Positions 23,533-32,542 of a stretch of DNA of 64,000 nucleotides are shown here, in pieces. The stretch covers positions 382,145,792-382,209,791 of the forward strand of contig NC_053035.3 in assembly GCF_002575655.3 (NCBI RefSeq), given 5' to 3'. The first letter of the stretch is position 1. Every line of letters starts with the position of its first letter. The position numbers and the translations under genes were made by a program. A model generated the notes under the pieces. That model saw nothing but the letters and a program-made list of their open reading frames with translations. It was not told the DNA's origin and did not search any database. The DNA is from Aegilops tauschii subsp. strangulata (lineage: Eukaryota > Streptophyta > Magnoliopsida > Poales > Poaceae).

Positions 23533-23937
23533 ATGCCTACATTATATCGATGAACTGGAGCTAGTGCAGTATCACCCTAGGTTATAACTGTCACATGATG
23601 AATATCATCCAACGAGTCACAGATCCAAAGCCAACGAATTTATCTTATATTGTTTCTGCTAAGTTAGTACTGCTATCATCACTGTTACATTTGCTACAAA
23701 ATTACTGCTATGACTGTTACCGTTACCATTGCTACTGTCACTACTATCAAAACTATCATATTACTGTGCTACTGATTACTTGCTGCAGATAATTAATCTC
23801 CACGTGTGGTTGAATTGGCAAGTCAGCTACTAATACCTTCAAATATTCTTTGGCTCCCCTTGCGTCGAATCTATAAATTTGGGTTGAATACTCTACCCTT
23901 GAAAACTGTTGTGAACCCGTATACTTGTGGGTTATCA
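23533..23937 (+). repeat. 5' LTR of element D, right part
   Basis: Continues the LTR broken at 18016 and ends atacttgtgggttatca. It includes the run of tactgttaccgttaccattgctactg-like short repeats (about 23650-23790). Confidence 0.82.
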
Positions 23938-23948
23938 AGACCTTTTTC

Positions 23949-23966
23949 TGGCGTCGTTGCCGGGGA
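23949..23966 (+). other. Primer-binding site of D
   Basis: TGGCGTCGTTGCCGGGGA, complementary to the tRNA-Asp 3' end with one mismatch, 11 bases after the LTR. Confidence 0.78.
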
Positions 23967-24015
23967 ACATAGCTATATTTGTTGAGTCACTTGGGATTAT
24001 TATCAATTTATCACT

Positions 24016-24748
24016 ATGAAGAATCTGAAGGATCCTAAGACTAAAATATTTCCCTCAAGGACGAGGGGAGGTAAGGAACTGCCATCCAGTTCTGCTTTAG
24101 ATTCACCTTCTGTTATGAATAAATTTGCAACACCACCACATGCTATCAATTCTAATATGTCGCAAGTTATTGATGATGCTACTTCTACTATGAATGATGC
24201 TTATGATGATGGTAGTACCTTGCTTGATAATGATGATGTGTCAATTGGTGATTTTCTTGATGCACAAATTGCTAGAGTAATACAACATGATGTTGTTGAA
24301 TCTGATGATGAGGTTGAAACTGAATCTCCTAAAACACCTGTTAGAACTAGCCTTCCTAGATATGAATTGCCTAAGGTACCGGAAGGTTATGTTATGAATG
24401 AGGAGACAACTACAGATATTCTTGCTTAAGGATAGAGATGATCTAGAGAAATTATTATGCAAGTATAAAGAAAAATCTCTGAATGCTAGAATGAAATATG
24501 ATCCTAAGTTTGCTACTTCACCTATCTTTATTGATGATAAGGATTATGAATTCTCTGTCGACCCAGAGTTAATTACTTTGGTTGAATCTGATCCTTTCCA
24601 TGGTTATGAAACTGGAACTGTTGTGGCACATCTTACTAAGTTGAATGACATAGCCACCCTTTTTACTCATGATGAGAAGACTCGCTATTACTTTATTCTC
24701 AAATTATTTCCGTTCTCATTAAAGGGTGATGCTAAAGCTTGGTACAAT
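24016..24748 (+). pseudogene. gag: gag of element D, frameshifted and truncated
   Basis: The first frame starts at ATG 24016 with an acidic N-terminus (many Asp codons, DDATSTMNDAYDDGS) and runs to a stop after TTTDILA near 24429. Translation of the next frame resumes the match (KDRDDLEKLLCKYKEK, then the capsid motif KLFPFSLKGDAKAWYNH), so a short indel near 24425 broke the frame. The sequence stops at 24748 in the middle of the Retrotrans_gag-type domain, where a CACTA-like end begins. Not functional. Confidence 0.8.
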
Positions 24749-24779
24749 CACTAATGTAGGATGCTGCTAACGCGACACT

Positions 24780-25380
24780 ATGATTAGAGACCCTTCGATG
24801 AAACTGTGTGCGATGCCATAATAGCAAACGGTGGTGTAAAAAACCCATCAAAAAAGGTGCAAAACGTTTGCGATGGAGGATGCATCAAACACGGTTCAGA
24901 TTTTAGTTGCGTGTGCAATGCAGGGCATACGGTTCAGCTCAATTAACTGTTTGCGATGAGGAGGAACAAAAGAAACGGGCAGCTAGATGAAGGTGTGTGC
25001 GATGTACAGCATACGGTTCACTCGGATGAACTGTTTGTGATTAGGCAACACAAAAGAAACGGCCAGCCAGATCAAAGGTGTGTGCGATATATGGCATGCG
25101 GTTCACTCGGATGACCTGTTTGTGTTGAGACATGAGAACAGAAACGGTTCAAATGAACAAGATCTGTGTGATACGAGGCAAATAGGTCTGTAATCGGAAA
25201 CGTGTGCGAAGACCGATAACAACACAGACGATTACTGCTAACAAGCCATGTGTGTTGTGAGCAAACGATTGCTGGTATACAATTGTGAGTGATTGATGAA
25301 GACATCACCAACGGGTTCCATTGTTTAGTCCGTGTGCGATGTGATTTTCTTTGTCCGCACAACATCTACGCTCTGTCTAC
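24780..25380. repeat. CACTA subterminal repeats
   Basis: Many copies in both orientations of a short core, tgtgtgcgatg, and its partner atacggttca, arranged in imperfect units of about 100 bases (for example 24965-25065 and 25066-25165, sharing aaaagaaacggccagc). Such repeats near the ends bind transposase in CACTA elements. Confidence 0.65.
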
Positions 25381-25528
25381 AGAGCATCAACATATATACT
25401 TAAAAAGACAGCATTGCATAACCAAATTAAGCATACAATTACACAAGTGACTACGCACATAACATTTGCACACACCAAAGTAAGCAATTACATGCATACT
25501 AAAGTAGGAGAAATGAGGATCTAATCAT

Positions 25529-26248
25529 CTACTTATTGTTGCGACGACGCTTGCCATTACTCTGCTTCCGGCTAGATCCCTGGCCGTTTTGGGGAAGGAG
25601 GCACTTCCTCATGTCAACGATCCGCCTGTACATGTCGTAGCTCGTGTACGCCTCCTTGGCCGCGTACACAACGTGAGATTTGTCGAGTTTCTCCGTCCAG
25701 GCCGAGTGCCAGGCACGCTTGTCCTTGTTGCACGAATCCTTCATGTCTCGGTAGTAGGGGTCGATGATGGCCTCGACGAGGTGAACTAGTGAGTCCTTCT
25801 CATGCTCCTTGCTGCCCCAGATCTTGTATTGGCCCTGGATGTTGACAAGATTCTGGCAGCCGATGCCCGAACTCTCGAGCACCTTTACATTGTTGGTGAT
25901 GTCCACCGTAGCGAACATGTAGTGGGGGTTGTTGACAAACCTGGCGAAATGCTGGCAAGGCCTTGTGGCCAGGAAGTAGTGGTAGACGAGGACGTGGTGG
26001 CGCACGCACATCTGGGCGATGGCGACCTTGGGACAATACCCGACACGAGTGCGGGTGTACTCGAGGTCGAACCCGACCACCATGCACTTCTCCTCGGCAA
26101 GCAACAGCTCCATGATGTGGATGGAGTTCTCCACCCAGACCGGGTCATTGGTGTACACCACCGAGAGGTCCATGAACCTTCTGTGGGTGTCCACCACGGC
26201 ACACATGGTGAACTGCTGCTCGTTGTCGGCAGCCGCTCGGAGCGCCAT
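25529..26248 (-). CDS. 3'-5' exonuclease-like protein, probably inactive, carried by the CACTA-like element
   Basis: A 239-aa ORF from ATG (26248) to TAG. It fits the DEDDy 3'-5' exonuclease fold (WRN/RNase D type): motif I GFDLEYT with Asp61 and Glu63, a motif II region FATVDITNNVKVL, and motif III YAAKEAYTSYDMY. Active members carry Asp in motif II (expected at or near Asn120) and Asp in motif III (here Glu199, four residues after Tyr195). With two of four metal-binding acids changed, I infer weak or no nuclease activity. The C-terminus is basic (NGKRRRNNK), possibly a nuclear signal. Related proteins are numerous in wheat-tribe genomes from memory, consistent with spread by transposons. 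It lies 150 bases from the subterminal repeats. Confidence 0.7.
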   Translation of the reverse strand: MALRAAADNEQQFTMCAVVDTHRRFMDLSVVYTNDPVWVENSIHIMELLLAEEKCMVVGFDLEYTRTRVGYCPKVAIAQMCVRHHVLVYHYFLATRPCQHFARFVNNPHYMFATVDITNNVKVLESSGIGCQNLVNIQGQYKIWGSKEHEKDSLVHLVEAIIDPYYRDMKDSCNKDKRAWHSAWTEKLDKSHVVYAAKEAYTSYDMYRRIVDMRKCLLPQNGQGSSRKQSNGKRRRNNK

Positions 26249-27117
26249 TGGAGCCGTGCAGGATACCCTCTAAGAATTTCTCGTGGTGGGTGTGCTTCTT
26301 GCAATGGTGGGGCGCGATCGAAAGGTTGAAGAGACACAAGGGTAGGTTAAATGGCCGTTGTAATAAATGGGGGCCGGCCGGCCTGTAATCGTCACGTCTT
26401 GTCACGGCGTTCATAGCGGATGGGAGGATTCCAGAATCCAATGCACGCTTGACAACACTGCATCGCACGCGTGGGCTCGAAGAGGCACCAAATGTATCGT
26501 CGGTGAGCCTATTCCCGTGCTACCGCGCTGTTTACCACGCAAGCTTCCCGCCCGGCTAGTTTGGCCACGCGTCGGCTAGAAGAAGGCCAAATCGTGGGCG
26601 TTTATTGGCAAAAAGCTTTGTCAAAACGAAGTGTGTGGAATGACTTCGGTCATAAGTTTACCCTTGGGTGATGAGGTCAAAGTTACACAGAAGGGTGATG
26701 ATGGACGCTCGAGGGCGATAATTAATTCTGCGCTCTACAGTGCACACGGTGGAAGAAACGAACTGTGTGCAATAATGTCGAAGATCGCAGTCGAGTTAGC
26801 TATACAGATCGTGTGCTGTGAGATCGACAAGGTAAACTGATTCGAGAATGGTTAATAAAATCTAAGACCATAGCATATTAAGGTCAAAATAGTGCTAGCA
26901 ATATACGAGTCTCATACGATGCCATTTCAACGACTGTACCACAAAAGCTCGAAATGTTACAAGGTTCAAATTCCAGAGTTATATGGCTCAAATTCGAAGA
27001 TTACAAGGTTCAAACTGATATTAGAAATGAAATTCAGCTCATCAGCTGCAAACGCTCGTGCTGATCCGCTGAACATGGATATCAGAGAGGTTCAAACTAA
27101 TATTACCACTTCTAAGT
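26249..27117. other. Spacer between exonuclease-like and F-box genes
   Basis: The first part (26249-26480) is GC-rich upstream sequence of the minus-strand exonuclease-like gene. 26580-26830 has two gtgtgcaata/cacacggt-type motifs like the subterminal repeats. 26880-27117 is AT-rich and probably the 3' flank of the F-box gene. No ORF supported. Confidence 0.4.
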
Positions 27118-29007
27118 CTAGTTTCGAAACCTCGCAATTTTTGCAAAGGGGTCAGCCACTGAGATGTCATGTATGGGGTTGATACGATGACTTCCGATTA
27201 CTCTGTCATCTGAAGTTCCAAAATGAAATTCAGCATTTATGGAGCCTATTCCATTCTGCCGCAGGCGCCGGCACTGATCAACAAACCATTCATTTTTTGC
27301 GAACTAAATGTAGGGAAAACCTCATTTCCTTCAGCACCCTTGCTCTGAGAACAAAGAACCTGGCGAATATAATCTTCGGTAACGTCCCTCGGTAGGAGTT
27401 CAAAGTAATTTCTGAGAAATGCAGATCTAGGCATTCGACGTGATTGTTATATTGTATCACATTATCCACCACTGGGCCTTATCTTATCTGCAAAAGAAGA
27501 AAACATGTTAGTTCCTACATGCAGTTTTGAGCATTACGACAGGCCTATTTGGTTTGCCGGATTTGTAAAATGCACTAACATGCCATCTTCGATCTGACAT
27601 GATTAACATGGGCATTTGATTACATTCTAGAAAAATGTAGCCTTCTTCACAAGAGGTTGCAGTGGATGGAAAGTTCCCTAAGAAAACTAGTACAGATGAA
27701 TCCAAAGGAGAAATGCTTATTGATTGTAACCATATGGATCAAGCAACCAATATGGGGGGGACATGTATGTACTGAAATCCTCCAAAAGAACCTTCAGATA
27801 TTGTAGTACATTGTCATTGTAAACTTGGAAAAAGGTGTCACAAATTGAACTCCCTTATGGTTAACATTTAACAGGAAAGGAACATCACCTCGATATATAG
27901 CTTCTCCAGGCATGGAAAGCATCTCAGGAAACTGACAACTTGCTCCAAGTCAGGGCCGATAGATTCTAGTGCCAAGACCTTCACTGTGCGCAGTTTCGGG
28001 GTCAAGCTCGTCGGAATCATTTTCTGAATGACAGACGGACAAACATCTTCAAAATTATAGATAATGTTAATTTGTAGAAGGAGAGGTAGAAGGCGGCTGT
28101 TGTACCTGAACGGGTGTGGATCCAATAACAAGTTTGGAGTATTTGTCAGACGAGTAGCCCACCACTGTCAATTTCGGCGCAGAAATGACATTGATTCTTG
28201 TTGGACCTTCTTGATCAACTACAAGTAATCTCTCAAGTGCAGGTGTGTCCTCAATGACCATACTGTGGTACACATCTTGTGATGTCTTCCTGCCGCACCA
28301 GCAACACACATAAATAGTCCAAAGAGTCATGGAGGTGATGTGGAAGGTACTCAACCCATTGATCGCCTGAAGATGAAGGTACTCGAGTGGAGTATAGCCA
28401 CGGAGCAGGCCCTCCATGTCACCCTTTGAGAGGCAGACGGCCACGAGCTCGAGGTGCTTCAGTCGTGATAGAATAAGAGCGGACGCATCATTAAGGGGCG
28501 GGAAATGGCAGTTCCTGAACTTGGCGACGCGCAGCGTGGGCGCGAGGCGGAGTGCGGACGTTGGCAGCGTCCGCATATGCCCATCATCAAAAGTGAGCTC
28601 CTCGAGCCGATCTAGGGCGGGCGATCGGAACCACTCGTCAAGCTTGGCTTGGTCCTTGCCGTTGGAACGGAACTTGCCCATTCTAAGGCCTTTGGTTGGG
28701 CCAAGGTGACTGCCGAGGATCTTGGAGAATGCATCCAAGCTTTTGTGATAGCCATGGCAGAGCTCGTGGGTGTCGATGAGATCGAGAGGGCTGGAGTTCC
28801 ATAGGGGGCGCCACCGTCGGGAAAGGACGGTTGTCCGCGCCCCATATTTGATTGGGAGGAGGGAGATGATGACACTCAACATATCATCGGGGAGGCTGCT
28901 AATGAAGTCTAGGTCTGCTGGAGTCGCTTGCGGCTCTAGCTCGCCCCGCCTCCGCTTGTTGACAGCCCCGTTCTCCACCTCCGGAGTCTCCTTGTCAGCG
29001 GCGCTTT
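27118..29007 (-). pseudogene. F-box/FBD-like gene, three visible exons, damaged last exon
   Basis: Exon-by-exon reading on the minus strand: 29007-28106 (F-box near its start, FISSLPDDMLSVIISLLP and VLSRRWRPLW, then leucine-rich segments), intron 28105-28024 (GT..AG), exon 28023-27889 (KVLALESIGPDLEQVVSFLR), intron 27888-27488, exon 27487-27118 (FBD-like, HVECLDLHFSEI). The first two exons join in frame. The last exon has an in-frame TAA at its third codon, and a run of six A near 27300 shifts the frame; the continued match (DDRVIGSHRINPIHDIS) ends at TAG 27118. F-box proteins are usually substrate adaptors of SCF ubiquitin ligases. The ORF has no ATG upstream of the F-box in its own exon and continues from an earlier exon (next entry). 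Either a recent pseudogene or one needing another splice choice. Confidence 0.65.
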
Positions 29008-29197
29008 CTGATAGAAATGGGAGTACATGGAATATTTAGTTAAAACAGGGCAATAGAAAAGTGTATTGGTAACTAGAAGATATTAGGTAGGAATATAGTA
29101 AGAAAAGGGAATTACAATTGATTGCTTAAATACTACACAATTCATTTGACATTGCCGGGTAAGTCAACATATGCAGATAGTTGAAAAGAAAACTTAC

Positions 29198-29428
29198 TTC
29201 GAACAAAGTCTGGATGGATGATTTTGTCGGGGAAGTTAGCATATATCTCATGACCAGGCCATTTTATGTGCGGTGCAATTTTAGTGCCAGCTTTCAGTAC
29301 ATAAAACTTTGCAATTTCTTTCCAAAAGCCAGTGCTAAAATAGGAATCACCACGTTCATCAAGTCTTACAGTAGCAACAATTCTAAATCCATGGTTTGTA
29401 TGCAGTATGGCATGCTTGGACCCTTGAT
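29198..29428 (-). CDS. Upstream exon with B3-like segment, probably spliced to the F-box exon
   Basis: An open exon on the minus strand between an acceptor (ACATAG, 29429-29434) and a donor (GAA|GTAAGT at 29198). It encodes a segment with RIVATVRLDERGDSYFSTG, FWKEIAKFYVLKAGTK and HEIYANFPDKIIHPDFVR. The pattern (GFWKEIAKFYVLKAGTK) faintly resembles the second half of a plant B3 DNA-binding domain; this is tentative. Its end is in phase with the acceptor at 29007 (TATCAG), giving HPDFVR-KSAADKE continuous with the F-box part. The exon can also read through its donor to a stop at 29142. An acceptor at about 29456 is possible as well. Confidence 0.5.
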
Positions 29429-29782
29429 CTATGTAAAGGGAAAAATTGTGCACTACATAATTTGTTGCATACCAAGGGATGTTGTGCAGAAAATGGTAGG
29501 ATTGTTAAAGAAAATATGGGCCCAAATTGAAAGAATTGTACAACAGTTGAAATCGAAGGACAAAAATCTATAATTAAACAGATAGGGTAAACATGATGTC
29601 ATGGAAATATGAGAGTAATCGAAACAACAATAATACATCATTAATTTGCCTAATATAGAAAGAAGAGGGGGAAATCCCCTTTGACGTATATGGTGCATGT
29701 GGCACCTTTTATCCAAATGTAGAAATATTTAGAATATGTTCAGGAAAGTAGGCCATGCCAACCGATTTAGGGTGAGATTGAA

Positions 29783-30014
29783 CATACCGCGCGCGTCCTC
29801 AAGTTATCTGGTACGGTGAGATGGAATCTCTGGTGGCGGTCGCAAAGTCCTGAAGTGTCGGCGAACTGTACATTCTATGAATGAAAGAAAACCCTCAAAT
29901 CAGCTCGAATAAAAATGAATTCACGGCGATTTCCGCCGGGTGGTTAAAAGAGGCAGATGAACTGGGATAAGAGATGAGATAGTATCTCATTAAATTAGTT
30001 ACCTTGTCGTCCAT
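29783..30014 (-). CDS. Possible first coding exons of the F-box chimeric gene
   Basis: ATG at 30014 with MDDK, then a donor (AAG|GTAACT at 30003). An open stretch 29870-29793 on the minus strand (FADTSGLCDRHQRFHLTV...LRTRA) lies between a good acceptor (TACAG, and in frame with it CATAG) and a donor (GCG|GTATG). These two join in phase 0. The join to the 29428 exon is out of phase by one base with the sites I can see, so either a further exon or a frameshift exists. Weak evidence, based on frames and splice sites only. Confidence 0.3.
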
Positions 30015-30384
30015 GAGAAAGAACCCTCAGTACGGCAGATTCCCCAACCGAGCGGAGCTTGGTCGACCTCGAGTAGCGTCGAGAAAGTCGATGGTGATAG
30101 GCGGCGGCAAGCGGAAGTGGCGAAATGCGGTGGGCTTTGCCAGCAGCCTGGCGGCGGCGGCAGGCGTCGAGCTAAGTGTTTACCGCCGCGATAGGCAGTG
30201 CCATGGCATAGACGCGGAGGAGCTTGTGCAGGTGTGAATGGGGAACGTACCGGAGGGGGAGAGGGGGTGGCGGGCGGGGTGAGGGTTTTTGTGACGTGGG
30301 GATGGTGAGGGTTTTCTTTTTTCTTTTTTGAATTGGGTGGTGACGGTTTTCTGTCCCACAAAGAATTTTGGGGGTGAAGGTTTG
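30015..30384 (-). promoter_or_regulatory. GC-rich upstream region of the F-box chimeric gene
   Basis: GC-rich sequence with ccgccgccgcc-type runs upstream of the presumed ATG at 30014, reaching the subterminal repeats at 30385. It would hold the promoter and 5' untranslated region. No clear TATA box noticed. A long minus ORF here is compositional. Confidence 0.35.
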
Positions 30385-30473
30385 CTAGAGCGAACCGTGT
30401 GTGATTGACGCAGCAGGAAAAATGAAAGTCATTGCACACGGTTCCAATTTTGGGAACCGTGTGTGATTGACGT
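30385..30473. repeat. Second cluster of CACTA-type subterminal repeats
   Basis: gaaccgtgtgtgattgacg occurs at about 30393 and 30455, with gcacacggttcc in reverse orientation between them. It matches the core of the repeats at 24780-25380, supporting one transposon spanning both. Confidence 0.6.
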
Positions 30474-30570
30474 ACTACCTCCGTCCTGGTTTATTGGTCC
30501 CCCTTTGTAACTTTTACCAAATTTTGATGAAATATTTAACATACTCAGACATAGATAATAAGCGTACACG
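30474..30570. mobile_element. Truncated Stowaway-like MITE end
   Basis: tacctccgtcctggtttatt followed by ggtccccctttgtaac has the ctccctccgt start of grass Stowaway/mariner MITEs. The matching second terminal repeat was not found nearby. Confidence 0.4.
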
Positions 30571-30660
30571 TACATAAGCATAGTTCAACCACAAGTACAT
30601 AGTTCAACCGTCATTAAGCATACTCAAGCATACATAGTTCGATCCATCCCACATCTCACC

Positions 30661-31519
30661 TCACATGCGGCCGGCACGATCCTGAAGCTTCTCCAGGTAC
30701 TCGGCGTACGTGCCGTGCGCCACCCTGCGAGAATACTTCTGCTTGAAGGAGCCAACGACCCGTCCTCTTGCATGCGCCAGAACACTTAGATACGCGTCAT
30801 GAAGCTTTTGGTTGCAAAAGGGCATCCTTAGCCGTCATTCCAGGTCCTAATATGCCTATTATGCATTCCCGCATAAAGCTCCCTTAGGATTCGCCTCTTG
30901 TACCTCCTCTGGGCATCTTCATCCTTGTTGTCCACATCGTCAGACAGCACCTATACAAATAGTAAAACAAATTTGGCATCAAATCACTGATTACATGCCG
31001 TGAAGTAGGATTAGGAATTTATGGCTATTTATTTATACATATCCAGTGATTATGGTTCAATATTTAAGCACAGTCATCTATGTACAGACCAATCGTGAAG
31101 AAAATAACGGCACAAACATATGTAGGTCATTCGAAATCAATTGTCAAGTCCTGGCTAGGAATTATTAGCAAGAACACTAACCCTAGTCGGGTTACTAGTA
31201 GAAATCATTTGCACAGATGAAACAACTAATCACTTATCACATGTACCATTCAAAAAATCAATACACTACATGGATCTAACGAAACCTACTCATATTTCAT
31301 GGATCGGGAGAACATAACCACAGTATTTCTATTCCAAAATGGGGGGAGGCAGGAGTAAGCAGAGAAACCCTATGATCTATTTGACACATAAATGGGTATA
31401 GATGACTAACGAGTTGTCCGTCAGCGTTGGAGTCATCGCCGGAGTGGTCGTTGGAGTCGGTGTGGAACTCCGCCTCCGGCTGTGGAAGCTTGACGCCGTC
31501 GACGACGTCAGGGTGCAGC
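30661..31519 (-). pseudogene. Gene with conserved C-terminus of unknown function, exon 2 and part of exon 1
   Basis: Exon 2 (30950-30661) follows acceptor TATAG and encodes LSDDVDNKDEDAQRRYKRRI, then a frame break near 30833 (an in-frame TAA in one frame), then MPFCNQKLHDAYL, RGRVVGSFKQKYSRRVAHG and a stop at 30661. The intron is 31410-30951 (GT..AG). Exon 1 continues 31411-31514 and is interrupted by element E at the duplicated gcagc; its 5' end is at 40716. Protein about 150 residues: acidic N-terminus, basic C-terminus (KQKYSRR). I do not recognise a function; I recall similar C-termini as repeated hypothetical proteins in grasses, unverified. Frameshift and insertion make it non-functional. 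Confidence 0.6.
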
Positions 31520-31996
31520 TGTCGTTGTCAAAACCGGCAGACCTCGGGTAGGGGGTCCCGAACTGTGCGTCTTAGGATCGATGGTAATAGGAGACAAGGG
31601 ACATAATGTTTACCCAGGTTCGGGCCCTCTCGATGGAGGAAATACCCTACTTCCTGCTTGATTATCTTGGATGAATATGGGGTTACAAGAGTTGATCTAC
31701 CACGAGATCGTAATGGCTAAACCCTAGAAGTCTATCCTGTATGATTATGATTCTCCTTGCCTCTACGGACCAAACCCTCCGGTTTATATAGACACCGGAG
31801 GGACCTAGGGTTATACAAAGTCGGTTTACAGAGGAAGGAATCTTCATATCCGAATGCTAAGCTTGCCTTCCACGCGAAGGAGAGTCCCATCCGGACACGG
31901 GAGGAAGTCTTGTGTCTTGTATCTTCATGGCCCATCAGTCCGGCCCACGTCACATAGCCCGGACGCCCGAGGACCCCTTAATCAAGGACTCCCTCA
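31520..31996 (-). repeat. 3' LTR of element E
   Basis: 477 bp, begins tgtcgttgtcaaaaccgg and ends gactccctca. TATATAAA box on the minus strand near 31785-31792. Near-identical to the right LTR with a modest number of substitutions, so a fairly young insertion. Confidence 0.92.
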
Positions 31997-32542
31997 GTAG
32001 CCCCTGAACCAGGCTTCAATGATGGTATGTCCGGCACGCAGATTGTCTTCGGCATTGCAAGGCGGGTTCGTCCTCCGAATACACCAAAGCAGCCCTCGAA
32101 CACAGAAAATGTGTCCGGCTCTGCAAAACAAGTACCACACACAACCGCAGAGAGTATAATATTTCATGAGTCCCATCTATTGACAACTTTTTGCAGCGAG
32201 ACATTACGTCCCTGCCGGGTCATTATTTCAGACCGTTTTTAGCCTCCCGCTCCATGTTTCGAGATCTGGTTTTCATTGGCACGTCTTGTCGAAGCAGAGA
32301 TCGTGTCCCCTTATCACGGGATTCTCATCAATACGGGCGTGGGTAATTCAACCGCGCCGTCTGCACGACCCTTGGGGAATAGGCGAGTTTTAAGGTGAAT
32401 GGGGAGGCACTTGATATTCGCTGCCTTTATAAAGAGATAAGGATTCACCCTTTCACCCACGCCTTCTTTCTCTCTGCCCATCCATTCTCGAGCTCCAGTG
32501 CCTAAGCTTCCATCCTTTTCGCCTCAAAAAAGCACTCCGACC

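Larger units (their letters stand above)
17012..24748 (+). mobile_element. Element D: gypsy-type LTR retrotransposon (Sabrina-like), interrupted and truncated
   Basis: 5' LTR in two pieces (17012-18016 and 23533-23937) split by element C, followed by a tRNA-Asp-type primer-binding site (23949-23966) and a damaged gag. The right side ends abruptly in gag at a CACTA-like terminus, so no 3' LTR is seen. The LTR start (tgatacgtctccaacgtatctac) and end (cttgtgggttatca) resemble the Triticeae Sabrina group from memory. It is a different family from B, C, A and F. Confidence 0.8.
24749..30473. mobile_element. CACTA-like DNA transposon sequence carrying genes (right end not identified)
   Basis: CACTA at 24749 sits exactly where D's gag is interrupted, preceded by aat. 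It is followed by clustered subterminal-type repeats of gtgtgcgatg and acggttc (24780-25380); similar repeats recur at 30385-30473 (accgtgtgtgattgac) and at 44600-44870. No matching inverted terminus or second target duplication was found in the window, and no CACTA transposase was seen. The extent given is only the part up to the second repeat cluster; the element may run further. Confidence 0.55.

Noticed and set aside
25800..26337. Long ORFs on other frames of the exonuclease-like gene
   Set aside because: GC-rich third positions leave several frames open; only the minus frame from 26248 carries the exonuclease motifs.
29999..30439. 146-aa minus ORF
   Set aside because: Low-complexity Pro/Ser-rich reading through GC-rich upstream sequence and subterminal repeats; its start is inside the repeats.
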